Assembly: GCF_013249045.1 (NCBI RefSeq)
Contig: NZ_JABRWP010000010.1
Span: 62,001-126,000 of the forward strand
Reading direction: 5' to 3'
Source of the DNA: Winogradskyella eckloniae
Lineage (GTDB): Bacteria; Bacteroidota; Bacteroidia; Flavobacteriales; Flavobacteriaceae
Length of the DNA: 64,000 nucleotides
The translations under genes were made by a program, and so were the position numbers. Below the pieces are notes generated by a model. The model was not told the origin of the DNA and did not search any database. It was given only the letters and a program-made list of their open reading frames with translations. Every line of letters begins with the position of its first letter. The first letter of the stretch is position 1. This document shows, piece after piece, positions 1-9,144 of the stretch.

Positions 1-219
1 TTAGGGTTTGGCTCAGTGACTGCGGTTAACCCAAGACATGCTGGAGCTGCCGATATATCATTTACTTCAGAATATGTAGATATGGCCATTGATGGTTTAG
101 GACTAACAGGAGGTGGTGGAGATCATACAATCTATGAATCTGGTAATTTAAATACGGTAGAAAGACAAGCAAAAATTACCGCAGTATTAATGTATAGACT
201 AGTAAATTCTAAGTTTTAG
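1..219 (+). CDS. M20-family metallopeptidase, C-terminal end (partial)
   Basis: The frame is open from the first base, so the gene starts left of the window and only about the last 72 residues are present. The segment PRHAGAADISFTSEYV followed by DGLGLTGGGGDHTIYE matches the C-terminal part of the M20 glutamate carboxypeptidase/ArgE/DapE-type zinc peptidases. The His of the GGDHT stretch is the last metal ligand in that family. Members hydrolyse N-terminal or acyl-amino-acid amide bonds using a two-zinc site. The substrate cannot be told from this fragment. The stop is TAG at the right end, and the next gene follows after about 20 bases in the same direction. Confidence 0.75.
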   Translation, partial: LGFGSVTAVNPRHAGAADISFTSEYVDMAIDGLGLTGGGGDHTIYESGNLNTVERQAKITAVLMYRLVNSKF

Positions 220-242
220 AATACCATTTAAAATGATTTCTT

Positions 243-845
243 TTGGATTTATTTAATGCGGACATAAATTTAAACCACCTTCCATTTGATGGCATCGTTA
301 ATTATTATGGTCCTATAATGCCTATAAAAAAAGCTCAAGATTATTATGAAAGATTACTTCGTAATATTAATTGGGAAAATGATAAAGCCATACTATTTGG
401 GAAGCTTATTGTTACCAAGCGTAAGGTGGCTTGGTATGGAGATCAGGAGTTTAATTACACCTATTCTAACACTACAAAGTACGCCTTGCCTTGGACTACA
501 GAACTTTTAGAACTAAAGGAACTGGTAGAAAAGAAATCGGGAGAAACCTATAACTCTTGTTTGCTTAATTTATATCATACAGGCGAAGAAGGCATGGCAT
601 GGCATAGTGATGGAGAAAAAGATTTAAAAAAAAATGGTGCAATTGGCTCATTGAGTTTTGGTGCGGAACGTAAATTCATGTTTAAACATAAAGTGACCAA
701 ACAAAAGGTAGATTTTTATCTCGAAAAAGGAAGTCTTTTAGTAATGAAAGGAGCAACACAAACCAATTGGTTACACCGTTTACCACCAACTAAAAAAGTA
801 AAAAAACCAAGAATAAATCTAACGTTTAGAACCATAACGTTGTAA
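243..845 (+). CDS. AlkB-family 2-oxoglutarate/Fe(II) dioxygenase
   Basis: This 200-aa protein looks like an AlkB-type repair dioxygenase, which oxidatively removes alkyl groups from DNA or RNA bases. The iron site is visible as H121-S-D123 in AWHSDGE and H178 in WLHRLPP. The 2-oxoglutarate-binding arginines are R190 and R196 in PRINLTFR. The VAWYGD segment at about 62-67 is the usual substrate-lid motif. No in-frame ATG lies upstream (TGA at 234), so I chose the TTG at 243, which gives an N-terminus of normal length. The first in-frame ATG (318, residue 26) would remove conserved sequence. It is convergent with waaA and 14 bases from it. No adaptive-response ada gene is nearby. Confidence 0.85.
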   Translation: MDLFNADINLNHLPFDGIVNYYGPIMPIKKAQDYYERLLRNINWENDKAILFGKLIVTKRKVAWYGDQEFNYTYSNTTKYALPWTTELLELKELVEKKSGETYNSCLLNLYHTGEEGMAWHSDGEKDLKKNGAIGSLSFGAERKFMFKHKVTKQKVDFYLEKGSLLVMKGATQTNWLHRLPPTKKVKKPRINLTFRTITL

Positions 846-859
846 TTGAAAATATAGGT

Positions 860-2098
860 CTAAGCTTCTAAATATTTCATAATCTTATGGACAGCCCCTT
901 TGTTAGAATCTATATAGTTTTTATTAATATTACCTTGATTTTTTCTAAGCGTTTCGTCAGTAATTAATGTTGCTAAAGTAGTATTAAATGCAGTAGCATT
1001 GGGTACACTAATAACACCTTTTAAATCAATTAGCCTTTGCGCTTCAGGAAATTTATCGTAGTTTTTTCCTATTAGTATCGGAATGCCAAAAACAGCAGGT
1101 TCTAATATGTTATGCAGTCCTGTAGTACCAGCTCCTCCACCAACATAAGCCATATCAGCATAACGGTATACTTTGCTTAAATAGCCAATAGTATCTAGGA
1201 TAAAAACAGAATAGCTTGAAAGATCTAATTGGTCATTTAATTCAGAATAACAAACGGTTTCTACACGTAATTGTGATTTTAAAGAGGTGATATAACTAGG
1301 CTTTATGTTATGTGGAGCGATAACAAATTTTATATTCGGATTAGTATTAGAATTAATAAAATCGAGATATAGTTTATCATCCTCTGGCCATGTGCTTCCA
1401 AAAATAATACATGTTTTATTATTTTTAAAAGCTTCAATAAAGGCAACGGTATTGTCTGTGTTTAATTGGTTATTAACACGATCAAATCTTGTGTCACCAG
1501 AAACTGTTATTGTATTATAATCAATGGTTTCAAGTAATAATTTTGAATTTTTATCTTGAGTAAAAATATGGTTAAAGGCAAATAAGGCAGATTTGGTATA
1601 GCTGCCATACCATTTAAAAAATGTTTGATCTTTTCTAAAAACAGCAGAGATAAGTATCGCTTTTAATTGTCGTTTTTTGAGTTCATTTAAAAAGTTGGGC
1701 CAAATTTCGTACTTAACAAATAAGGTGTAATTAGGATTTGCTATATCTAGAAATTTTTTAGCATTTGCCTTGGTGTCTAAAGGTAAATAAACAACGACAT
1801 CCGCAATTTTAGCGTTCTTTCTAACCTCATATCCTGAAGGTGAAAAAAAAGTAAGGACTACTTTATAATTTGGGTATTTTGCCTTTAAAGCTTCAAAAAC
1901 AGGAAGTCCTTGTTCGTATTCTCCTAGCGAAGCACAATGAAACCAAAAAGTATGGTCTGTAGGTTTTATTGAATTTTGAAGTTGTAAATAGGTGTTTTTT
2001 CTACCATCAACACCTTGTTTCAATTTTGTATTGAATACGGCCAAAATTCGAATAAAAAAACTAGCGATATAAATTCCTATAGAATAGAGTGCTTTCAA
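860..2098 (-). CDS. waaA: 3-deoxy-D-manno-octulosonic acid (Kdo) transferase
   Basis: The 412-aa protein is a Kdo transferase, which moves Kdo from CMP-Kdo to lipid A precursor at the inner membrane. It has an N-terminal membrane anchor (about residues 5-20), then the family segment WFHCASLGEYEQGLPVFE, a glycosyltransferase-B fold, and the nucleotide-sugar side motifs YVGGGAGTTGLHNILEP and IGKNYDKFPEA near the C-terminus. The length is normal for bacterial WaaA. The gene stands alone on the minus strand and is divergent from a DegT/galE pair, which may serve surface polysaccharide synthesis. Confidence 0.92.
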   Translation of the reverse strand: MKALYSIGIYIASFFIRILAVFNTKLKQGVDGRKNTYLQLQNSIKPTDHTFWFHCASLGEYEQGLPVFEALKAKYPNYKVVLTFFSPSGYEVRKNAKIADVVVYLPLDTKANAKKFLDIANPNYTLFVKYEIWPNFLNELKKRQLKAILISAVFRKDQTFFKWYGSYTKSALFAFNHIFTQDKNSKLLLETIDYNTITVSGDTRFDRVNNQLNTDNTVAFIEAFKNNKTCIIFGSTWPEDDKLYLDFINSNTNPNIKFVIAPHNIKPSYITSLKSQLRVETVCYSELNDQLDLSSYSVFILDTIGYLSKVYRYADMAYVGGGAGTTGLHNILEPAVFGIPILIGKNYDKFPEAQRLIDLKGVISVPNATAFNTTLATLITDETLRKNQGNINKNYIDSNKGAVHKIMKYLEA

Positions 2099-2142
2099 AT
2101 ACTAATATTTATGCTAAAATACAGTTCTTTCAATTAATTACG

Positions 2143-2173
2143 TTGTTATAGCGCGTACAATTTTGTATTTTCG
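2143..2173 (+). promoter_or_regulatory. Candidate Bacteroidota promoter for the DegT-galE genes
   Basis: TTG at 2143-2145 and TATTTTCG at 2166-2173 are separated by 20 bases. This resembles the flavobacterial TTG-N19/20-TAnnTTTG promoter, with one mismatch in the second box. If used, it would leave a leader of about 200 nt before the start at 2379. In the rest of the 280-bp gap I see no gene or strong hairpin. Confidence 0.35.
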
Positions 2174-2378
2174 CTTAGCTCATCTGTACTTTTCGTTTTT
2201 AACCGAGAATGTAACAAAAAATATAGAATTGAACCTATTTTTGAAAAGGAGAGCTCATAATACATTAGAAATTAGCTAAACATATTAGGATTCTAGATTT
2301 TCACTACGCATAAGTATAAATTAAAGCTTACAGAGCAACTAGTGGTCTTAATTATTTACCAAAATGTAATCTTAGAGA

Positions 2379-3527
2379 ATGAAAAAAATTCAAATGGTTG
2401 ACCTTCAGGGTCAATATGCAAAAATAAAAGATGTTGTAGATCCTTCCATTGAAGAGGTAATGAATAGTGCAGCATTTATTAATGGTCCTAAAGTACATCA
2501 ATTTCAAAAAAATCTTGAAGACTATTTAGGCGTAAAACACGTTATTCCTTGTGCTAATGGTACAGATGCTTTGCAGATTGCTATGATGGGCTTAGGATTA
2601 CAGCCTGGAGACGAAGTGATTACGGCAGATTTTACATTTGCTGCAACTGTAGAAGTTATTGCATTATTGCAATTAACACCCGTTTTAGTGGATGTTGATC
2701 CAGTTACATTTAACATTGATGTTAATGCTATTAAAAAGGCAATTACCCCAAAAACAAAAGCGATAGTACCTGTACATCTGTTCGGTTTGCCAGCAGAGAT
2801 GGATGATATTATGGCATTGGCTAAGGCTCATAATCTTTTTGTTATTGAAGATAATGCGCAAGCTATTGGTGCAAGTTATACACATAGCGATGGCCGAAAA
2901 ACTAAAGCAGGTGTTATTGGAGATGTTGCATCGACCTCTTTTTTTCCTTCAAAAAACTTAGGTTGTTATGGTGATGGTGGTGCAATTTTCACAAATAATG
3001 ATGCTTTAGCACATCGTATTAGAGGGATTGTAAACCATGGAATGTATGAGCGTTATCATCATGATGTGGTAGGTGTAAACTCAAGGTTAGATTCTATACA
3101 AGCTGCCGTTTTAGATGCAAAACTACCACACCTTAATTCGTATAATACAGCAAGGCGTAGTGCAGCCAGAAAATATAATGAAGCCTTTAAAAATCATCCA
3201 AGTATTATTACACCGACAGGTTTAGATGCTGATGATCACAGTGATGAACACGTATTTCATCAATACACGTTAAATTTAAAAGGTGTAGATAGAGATGCTT
3301 TGGTTGCTCATTTGCAAAGCAATAACATACCTTGTGGTGTATATTATCCTATTCCATTGCATAGACAAAAAGCTTACAGCGATGAGCGTTATAATGAAGC
3401 TGATTTTACAGTAACTAATCAACTCGTAAAAACAGTAATTTCATTACCAATGCATACAGAATTAGATGATGAACAAATTAATTTTATAACAAGCACTGTG
3501 CTTAATTTTATAAATAGCAATTCTTAA
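2379..3527 (+). CDS. DegT/DnrJ/EryC1/StrS-family PLP aminotransferase
   Basis: This 382-aa enzyme belongs to the sugar aminotransferase family that transaminates nucleotide-linked keto-sugars with PLP. Family hallmarks are the N-terminal MVDLQGQYAKIKD, the PCANGTDALQIAM loop, the VIEDNAQAIGA segment carrying the PLP-contacting Asp, and the Schiff-base lysine in FFPSKNLGCYGDGGAIF. The C-terminal half has the HQYTLNLKGVDRDAL and YYPIPLHRQKAY motifs. The galE gene follows after three bases, so the two are co-transcribed and probably feed lipopolysaccharide or capsule sugar synthesis. The exact sugar product cannot be deduced. Confidence 0.88.
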   Translation: MKKIQMVDLQGQYAKIKDVVDPSIEEVMNSAAFINGPKVHQFQKNLEDYLGVKHVIPCANGTDALQIAMMGLGLQPGDEVITADFTFAATVEVIALLQLTPVLVDVDPVTFNIDVNAIKKAITPKTKAIVPVHLFGLPAEMDDIMALAKAHNLFVIEDNAQAIGASYTHSDGRKTKAGVIGDVASTSFFPSKNLGCYGDGGAIFTNNDALAHRIRGIVNHGMYERYHHDVVGVNSRLDSIQAAVLDAKLPHLNSYNTARRSAARKYNEAFKNHPSIITPTGLDADDHSDEHVFHQYTLNLKGVDRDALVAHLQSNNIPCGVYYPIPLHRQKAYSDERYNEADFTVTNQLVKTVISLPMHTELDDEQINFITSTVLNFINSNS

Positions 3528-3530
3528 AAC

Positions 3531-4550
3531 ATGAAAATATTAGTTACAGGAGGACTGGGTTTTATTGGTTCGCATACCGTTGTAGAATTACAGAATGAAG
3601 GATTTGACGTTGTAATTATTGACGATTTATCTAATTCTACAGTAAAAGTATTAGATGGTATTGAAGCGATATCAAAGAAAAAGCCACTTTTTGAACAATT
3701 AGATTTAAAAGTAAAATTAGACGTCCAAGATTTTTTTAAACGTCATAGTGATATTGTGGGCGTTATTCATTTTGCAGCAAGTAAAGCTGTAGGAGAAAGT
3801 GTAGAAGCACCCTTAAAGTATTATGAAAATAATATCACCACGTTAGTTTATTTGCTACAAGAATTAAAAGGGTTATCTAAAAAGAATTTTATTTTTAGTT
3901 CATCTTGTACAGTATATGGCCAAGCAGATGAATTACCAATTACAGAAAATGCACCTGTAAAACCTGCAGAGTCGCCATACGGTAATACAAAACAGATAGG
4001 CGAAGAAATTATAAGAGATACCTGTAAAGTTAACGATGATATCAATGCTATAGCCTTGAGGTATTTTAACCCAATTGGAGCGCATCCTTCTACTGAAATA
4101 GGCGAATTACCTATTGGAGTACCGCAAAATTTAGTGCCATTTATTACACAAACAGGTATAGGTATGCGTGAGCAACTTTCCGTTTTTGGTGGTGATTACC
4201 CAACATCAGATGGTACGTGTGTTAGGGATTATATTCATGTCGTTGATTTAGCGAAAGCTCATGTTGTAGCACTAAAGCGCTTGTTAGAACATAAAAACGA
4301 ATTAAATTATGAATTTTTTAATCTAGGAACAGGCAAAGGAAGTACTGTTTTAGAAGCCATACAATCCTTTGAACGCGTTTCTGGTAAGGTATTAAACTAT
4401 AAAATTGTAGACAGAAGAGAAGGCGATATTACAGCAGCATATGCAGAAACGACCAAAGCCAACAAAGTTCTTGGCTGGAAAACACAGTTAAATTTAGATG
4501 ATGCCATGGATTCTGCATGGAAATGGGAACAAAAAATTAGAAATACATAA
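3531..4550 (+). CDS. galE: UDP-glucose 4-epimerase
   Basis: The protein has 339 aa, normal for GalE, which interconverts UDP-glucose and UDP-galactose with bound NAD. The Rossmann start GGLGFIGSHT lies at residues 7-16. The short-chain dehydrogenase catalytic residues are in SSSCTVYG and SPYGNTKQ (Tyr and Lys of YxxxK). The C-terminal part has RYFNPIGAHPS and the substrate-binding DYPTSDGTCVRDYIHVVDLA. It lies three bases after the DegT aminotransferase and 10 bases before the amidohydrolase, so the three genes may form one transcript. Confidence 0.93.
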   Translation: MKILVTGGLGFIGSHTVVELQNEGFDVVIIDDLSNSTVKVLDGIEAISKKKPLFEQLDLKVKLDVQDFFKRHSDIVGVIHFAASKAVGESVEAPLKYYENNITTLVYLLQELKGLSKKNFIFSSSCTVYGQADELPITENAPVKPAESPYGNTKQIGEEIIRDTCKVNDDINAIALRYFNPIGAHPSTEIGELPIGVPQNLVPFITQTGIGMREQLSVFGGDYPTSDGTCVRDYIHVVDLAKAHVVALKRLLEHKNELNYEFFNLGTGKGSTVLEAIQSFERVSGKVLNYKIVDRREGDITAAYAETTKANKVLGWKTQLNLDDAMDSAWKWEQKIRNT

Positions 4551-4560
4551 AAATCAACTT

Positions 4561-5838
4561 ATGAAAATTTTACTTCGAATTCTTGTATTGCTTTGTTCAA
4601 TTTCGTTGACTGCACAAAATACTTATTTGCATTGCGGAAAATTAATAGATACAAAATCGGGTAAAATACTTAAGGAGAAAACAATCATAATTACTGGAAG
4701 TAAAATAAAGTCTATAGAAAACGGTTATTTAGATTCAACTAATAGTGAAGACGTAATGGTTGACTTAAAGTCTAAAACCGTTATGCCTGGTTTAATTGAT
4801 ATGCATGTTCATATCGAAGGAGAAACCAATCCTAAATCATATTTAGAAGATTATACATTAAATGACGCTGATATAGCGTACAACTCTGTGAACTACGCAA
4901 ATATTACATTAATGAGTGGTTTTACAACAGTAAGAGATTTAGGAGGATCTGGTGTAAATGTTTCCTTAAGAAATGCAATAAATGCCGGAAAAATAACTGG
5001 TCCAAGAATTTTTACAGCAGAAAAAGCATTAGCTACAACAGGAGGTCATGCAGATCCTACAAATGGCGCTAAAAAATCTATTATGGGAAATCCTGGACCT
5101 AAAGAAGGTGTTGTGAATGGTGTAGAAGATGCAAAAAAAGCAGTGAGACAACGTTATAAAAACGGAGCAGATCTAATTAAAATTACAGCAACAGGTGGCG
5201 TTTTAAGTGTGGCAAAAAGTGGCCAAAACCCACAGTTTTCTGTAGAAGAAATAAAAGCTATTTGTGAAACAGCTGATGATTACGGATTTCATGTTGCCGC
5301 ACATGCACATGGCGACGAAGGAATGCAACGTGCTATTTTGGGAGGTGTAAAAACTATAGAGCATGGTACGCTTATGAGCGAAGAAACCATGGCATTAATG
5401 AAAAAACATGATGTTTATTTAGTGCCTACAATAACAGCCGGAAAATTTGTGTCAGAAAAAGCAAAAATTGACGGTTATTATCCAGAAATTATTGTGCCTA
5501 AAGCATTAAATATTGGTCCTAAAATTCAAGATATGTTTGGAAGAGCCTATAAAGCTGGAGTTGGCATAGCATTCGGAACTGATGCTGCAGTTTTCTATCA
5601 TGGAGATAACGGTAAAGAATTTGGCTACATGGTTGAAGCTGGAATGCCTGAAATGGAGACGCTTCAAAGTGCCACCATTACAAATGCCATGTTGTTGAAA
5701 ATGGAAAATGAGATTGGACAAATTAAACCTAATTATATTGCCGATATTATTGCTGTAGATGAAGATCCAACTAAAAACATTTCTACAATGGAGAATGTCA
5801 CTTTTGTGATGAAAGAAGGTGTTATTTATAAGCAATAA
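4561..5838 (+). CDS. Exported amidohydrolase (imidazolonepropionase/Xaa-Pro dipeptidase-like)
   Basis: I start at the ATG at 4561 because it opens directly onto a signal peptide (MKILLRILVLLCSISLTAQ). An earlier in-frame ATG at 4498 would overlap galE and bury that signal. The 425-aa product is a metal-dependent amidohydrolase with the full set of ligands: HVH in IDMHVHIEG, a probable carbamylated Lys in DLIKITATGG, His in HVAAHAHGDE, His in KTIEHGTL and the catalytic Asp in FGTDAAV. Relatives include secreted Xaa-Pro dipeptidases and imidazolonepropionase-like enzymes. Substrate is unknown. It ends four bases from the convergent lspA gene. Confidence 0.85.
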   Translation: MKILLRILVLLCSISLTAQNTYLHCGKLIDTKSGKILKEKTIIITGSKIKSIENGYLDSTNSEDVMVDLKSKTVMPGLIDMHVHIEGETNPKSYLEDYTLNDADIAYNSVNYANITLMSGFTTVRDLGGSGVNVSLRNAINAGKITGPRIFTAEKALATTGGHADPTNGAKKSIMGNPGPKEGVVNGVEDAKKAVRQRYKNGADLIKITATGGVLSVAKSGQNPQFSVEEIKAICETADDYGFHVAAHAHGDEGMQRAILGGVKTIEHGTLMSEETMALMKKHDVYLVPTITAGKFVSEKAKIDGYYPEIIVPKALNIGPKIQDMFGRAYKAGVGIAFGTDAAVFYHGDNGKEFGYMVEAGMPEMETLQSATITNAMLLKMENEIGQIKPNYIADIIAVDEDPTKNISTMENVTFVMKEGVIYKQ

Positions 5839-5842
5839 ATAA

Positions 5843-6346
5843 TTAAGCAGATTGCTGTAATTTATTTTCTTTTTTTCTATGAAGAAAACCACTCCATAGT
5901 AACATAACCATTCCTAAAGACACAGAAAGATCGGCAACATTAAAAATTCCGGTTTTAAATACACCACCTAAATTAATAAAGAAAAAGTCAGTGACTTGAC
6001 CAAATACAATTCTGTCAAAAACATTTGCAATTCCACCACCAACAATACAACAAAAAGCAATTAAGCTTAATTTGTCTAGTTCTTTTGTTTTTACAATATA
6101 ATAGATAACGTAACCTAAAACAATTGTAGGTAACACTAACAAGAATATTAATCTAAGTGTAGGATTCATATCGCTTCCCATACCTAAAAAAGCACCTTTA
6201 TTTTCAACCCAAATTAATTGAAAATACTCGCCAATGACGTCTATTACTTTCTTAAATTCTAAGGTGTTTCGTACTATTACTTTAGAGATTTGATCAATAG
6301 CAATATTAAAAATAATAAGTAGTGTAATAAATAAGTTTCTATTCAA
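5843..6346 (-). CDS. lspA: Lipoprotein signal peptidase (signal peptidase II)
   Basis: The 167-aa inner-membrane aspartyl protease cleaves signal peptides from prolipoproteins. Four hydrophobic segments are evident. The two catalytic aspartates sit in the family motifs GGIANVFDRIVFGQVTDFF and FNVADLSVSLGM. The gene lies 12 bases downstream of fabD on the same strand and is probably co-transcribed. The window contains several lipoproteins that would be substrates, such as the alginate lyase and the head-GIN protein. Confidence 0.95.
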   Translation of the reverse strand: MNRNLFITLLIIFNIAIDQISKVIVRNTLEFKKVIDVIGEYFQLIWVENKGAFLGMGSDMNPTLRLIFLLVLPTIVLGYVIYYIVKTKELDKLSLIAFCCIVGGGIANVFDRIVFGQVTDFFFINLGGVFKTGIFNVADLSVSLGMVMLLWSGFLHRKKENKLQQSA

Positions 6347-6358
6347 AATAAATAAGAT

Positions 6359-7252
6359 TTAAGCATTAGTTTCGAACGTAGCTGATGCTGTTTCAGATGC
6401 TCTATTTATTTTCTTTACCAAACCTTGTAAAACTTTGCCAGGACCAACTTCAGTAAATAGCGTTGCGCCATCTTCTATCATTTGTTGCACAGACTGCGTC
6501 CAACGTACTGGTGCAGTTAATTGAGAAATTAAATTAGCTTTTATTTCGTTTTCATCAGTAATGGCAGAAGCGGTTACATTTTGATAAATTGGGCAATTTG
6601 GTTTACTAAATGTTGTGTTTTCAATCGCTGCTGCTAATTCTTCGCGAGCTGGTTCCATTAATGGCGAATGAAAAGCACCACCAACAGGTAATACTAAAGC
6701 GCGTCTTGCACCTGCTTCTTTTAGAGATTCACATGCTTTATTTATGGCTTCTACATCACCCGAAATAACTAATTGACCAGGGCAATTATAGTTTGCAGCA
6801 ACGACGACACCTTCTGTTGTAGCACATACTTTTTCTACAATGTCATCGTCTAAGCCTAAAACTGCAGCCATAGTACTTGGCTGTAACTCACAAGCCTTTT
6901 GCATTGCTTGAGCACGTTGTGAAACCAATTTTAATCCATCTTCAAAGGTTAAGGCTCCAGCAGCTACTAACGCCGAAAATTCTCCCAATGAATGACCAGC
7001 TACCATATCTGGTTTAAATTGCTCACCTAATGTTTTTGCTAAAATTACAGAGTGTAAAAAAATAGCAGGTTGCGTCACTTTTGTTTCTTTTAAATCTTCC
7101 GCAGAACCTTCAAACATAACATCTGTTATTGAAAAGCCTAAAATCTCATTTGCTTTTTCAAATAATTCTTGAGCTAAAGGTGAGTTTTCGTAAAGGTCTA
7201 ATCCCATTCCTGAGAATTGTGCTCCTTGACCAGGAAATATATATGCGTTCAT
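6359..7252 (-). CDS. fabD: Malonyl-CoA:ACP transacylase
   Basis: This 297-aa protein transfers malonyl groups from CoA to acyl carrier protein for fatty acid elongation. The N-terminal FPGQGAQFSGMG and the nucleophile serine in VAGHSLGEFSALV are intact, as are the arginine region SQRAQAMQ and the catalytic His in GGAFHSPLM. Length is typical. The window has no other fab genes beside it, so it is a solitary fabD paired only with lspA. Confidence 0.95.
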   Translation of the reverse strand: MNAYIFPGQGAQFSGMGLDLYENSPLAQELFEKANEILGFSITDVMFEGSAEDLKETKVTQPAIFLHSVILAKTLGEQFKPDMVAGHSLGEFSALVAAGALTFEDGLKLVSQRAQAMQKACELQPSTMAAVLGLDDDIVEKVCATTEGVVVAANYNCPGQLVISGDVEAINKACESLKEAGARRALVLPVGGAFHSPLMEPAREELAAAIENTTFSKPNCPIYQNVTASAITDENEIKANLISQLTAPVRWTQSVQQMIEDGATLFTEVGPGKVLQGLVKKINRASETASATFETNA

Positions 7253-7465
7253 TTTTATTAAAATTAGTTAGGCAAAAATAGATATAAAATATCAATTTAT
7301 ATAGTTCCTTAAATTTTGGTTATTTATTCAATTTAAACTTAATACTAAATAACGAAATGTTCTTTTGTATTCAGCTATATACCATACAATTCAACGGGTT
7401 GCCATTTTGTATTTAAGGTGCGTTTTTTTAAATGATCATTATTTTTAAAACGAGACAAAAGCTTA

Positions 7466-9019
7466 TTATTGACAAGCTGCTTCAGCACAACGCTCGCCAT
7501 CCATAGCTGCAGAAATAATTCCACCAGCATATCCACCACCTTCGCCACAAGGAAATAAATTAACAACTTCTGGATGTTCTAAAGTTTCTGTCCTTGGTAT
7601 ACTAACAGGTGATGAGGTTCTAGATTCTACACCAATAATATTAGCTTCTTCGGTATAGTATCCTTTCATTTTCTGTCCAAAAGCTTTAAATCCTTTTCTT
7701 AATGAACCACCAATTATTTTAGGTAATAAAGAGTGTAATGGAGCGGAATTTAGGCCTGGTTGATAAGACGTTTCGTTTAGGCTAGTTGATGTTTTTCCTT
7801 CCACAAAATCCGTTAGTTTTTGTGCAGGTGCAGATTGTTTTCGCCCTCCAGAAGTAAAGGCTAAACGTTCTAAATCTTTCTGATATTCTAGAGCTTTTAG
7901 AGCACCAAAATGCTCGTATTTATATAAATCTTTATCTGCGTTTATTTCGGTAACAATACCTGAGTTGGCGAATTTATTATTTCGTTTAGAAGGCGACATT
8001 CCGTTAACAACGACTTCACCATTGGCTGTTGCAGCAGGTACAATAAAACCACCTGGACACATACAAAAGGAATAGACACCTCTATTATTTATTTGTTCTA
8101 CCAAACTATATGCAGCAGCAGGCAATAATTCGTCTCTTGGTTCACCTGTACAGTGGTACTGAATGCCATCAATAACCTCTTGCGGATGTTCTACGCGCAC
8201 TCCCATGGCAAACGATTTCGCTTCAAGTTTAATGTTTTTGTCATGCAATAAATAGAATATATCTCTTGCCGAATGACCTGTTGCTAAAATTACCTTTTCT
8301 ACATCAAGTTCTTTTCCGTCTAAAAGTTGAAGCGCAACAATCTTATTATTTTTTATTGTGAAATCCGATACGCGAGATTCAAAATGAACTTCGCCACCAT
8401 GTTTTATAATGGTTTCGCGAATATTAGATACCACTTTAGGTAATTTATTTGTGCCAATATGCGGATGCGCATCGACTAAAATTTGATCGGTTGCACCATG
8501 AAATACTAAGTTTTCAAACACTCTACGAACATCTCCTCGTTTTAAACTACGAGTGTATAATTTTCCGTCAGAATAGGTGCCAGCACCACCTTCGCCAAAA
8601 CAATAATTAGAATCGTCATTAACAAAATGGTCTTGGTTAATGGCTTTTAAATCGCGTCGTCTATCTTTTACATTTTTTCCGCGTTCTAAAACAATGGGCT
8701 TAAAACCTAATTCTATACAACGCAATGCGGCATACATTCCTGCTGGTCCAAAACCAATAATATGAATAGGTTTTGCATGAGAAACATCTTTATAATCAAA
8801 GTGATATTCTGAGGTTTCTGGCATGGGTTCATTAATGTAAACTTCAACCTTGTAGTTAAAAATGATATTTCGCTTACGCGCATCAATCGATTTTCTTAGA
8901 ATTTTAATTCCGGTAATTTCAGAAGTCTTCACATCCATAAGGTAAGCCGCTTTTTTAAGTATCTTATCTGGCTGTTTTTCTTCGTGTAAATTGATGCGTA
9001 ATTGTAAGGCTCTAATCAT
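7466..9019 (-). CDS. FAD-dependent dehydrogenase-like protein (COG2509 type)
   Basis: The 517-aa protein begins with a short N-terminal domain (about residues 1-90), then a dinucleotide-binding motif IIGFGPAGMYAALRCIELG at about 95-115. It also has the family motif NYCFGEGGAGTYSDGKLYTR, the CMCPGGFIVPAA stretch, and the C-terminal FAD closure PCGEGGGYAGGIISAAMDG. These are hallmarks of a conserved bacterial FAD protein family with no firmly established reaction. The start ATG opens onto MIRALQLRIN, as in relatives. The gene has its own promoter region upstream, divergent from the App1-like gene. Confidence 0.85.
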   Translation of the reverse strand: MIRALQLRINLHEEKQPDKILKKAAYLMDVKTSEITGIKILRKSIDARKRNIIFNYKVEVYINEPMPETSEYHFDYKDVSHAKPIHIIGFGPAGMYAALRCIELGFKPIVLERGKNVKDRRRDLKAINQDHFVNDDSNYCFGEGGAGTYSDGKLYTRSLKRGDVRRVFENLVFHGATDQILVDAHPHIGTNKLPKVVSNIRETIIKHGGEVHFESRVSDFTIKNNKIVALQLLDGKELDVEKVILATGHSARDIFYLLHDKNIKLEAKSFAMGVRVEHPQEVIDGIQYHCTGEPRDELLPAAAYSLVEQINNRGVYSFCMCPGGFIVPAATANGEVVVNGMSPSKRNNKFANSGIVTEINADKDLYKYEHFGALKALEYQKDLERLAFTSGGRKQSAPAQKLTDFVEGKTSTSLNETSYQPGLNSAPLHSLLPKIIGGSLRKGFKAFGQKMKGYYTEEANIIGVESRTSSPVSIPRTETLEHPEVVNLFPCGEGGGYAGGIISAAMDGERCAEAACQ

Positions 9020-9144
9020 GTGGCGAAATTAATTATAATAATGAAGACTTATAGTTTATACATCTAAATTTAGATAAAATAGTTAAGATGATTTTTTAGC
9101 ACTCTAGATTTTACTATCTTGAAAAATATTAAAAATATTTTCAT

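Noticed and set aside
4498-4560. Upstream in-frame start for the amidohydrolase
   Set aside because: It would overlap galE and place 21 residues before an evident signal peptide. The ATG at 4561 is preferred.
7375-7566. A 63-codon frame on the minus strand, overlapping the end of the FAD protein gene
   Set aside because: Its first third lies in another frame of the FAD gene, and the rest (ending NTKWQPVELYGI) has no recognised relative. Without comparison it is not safe to call it a gene.
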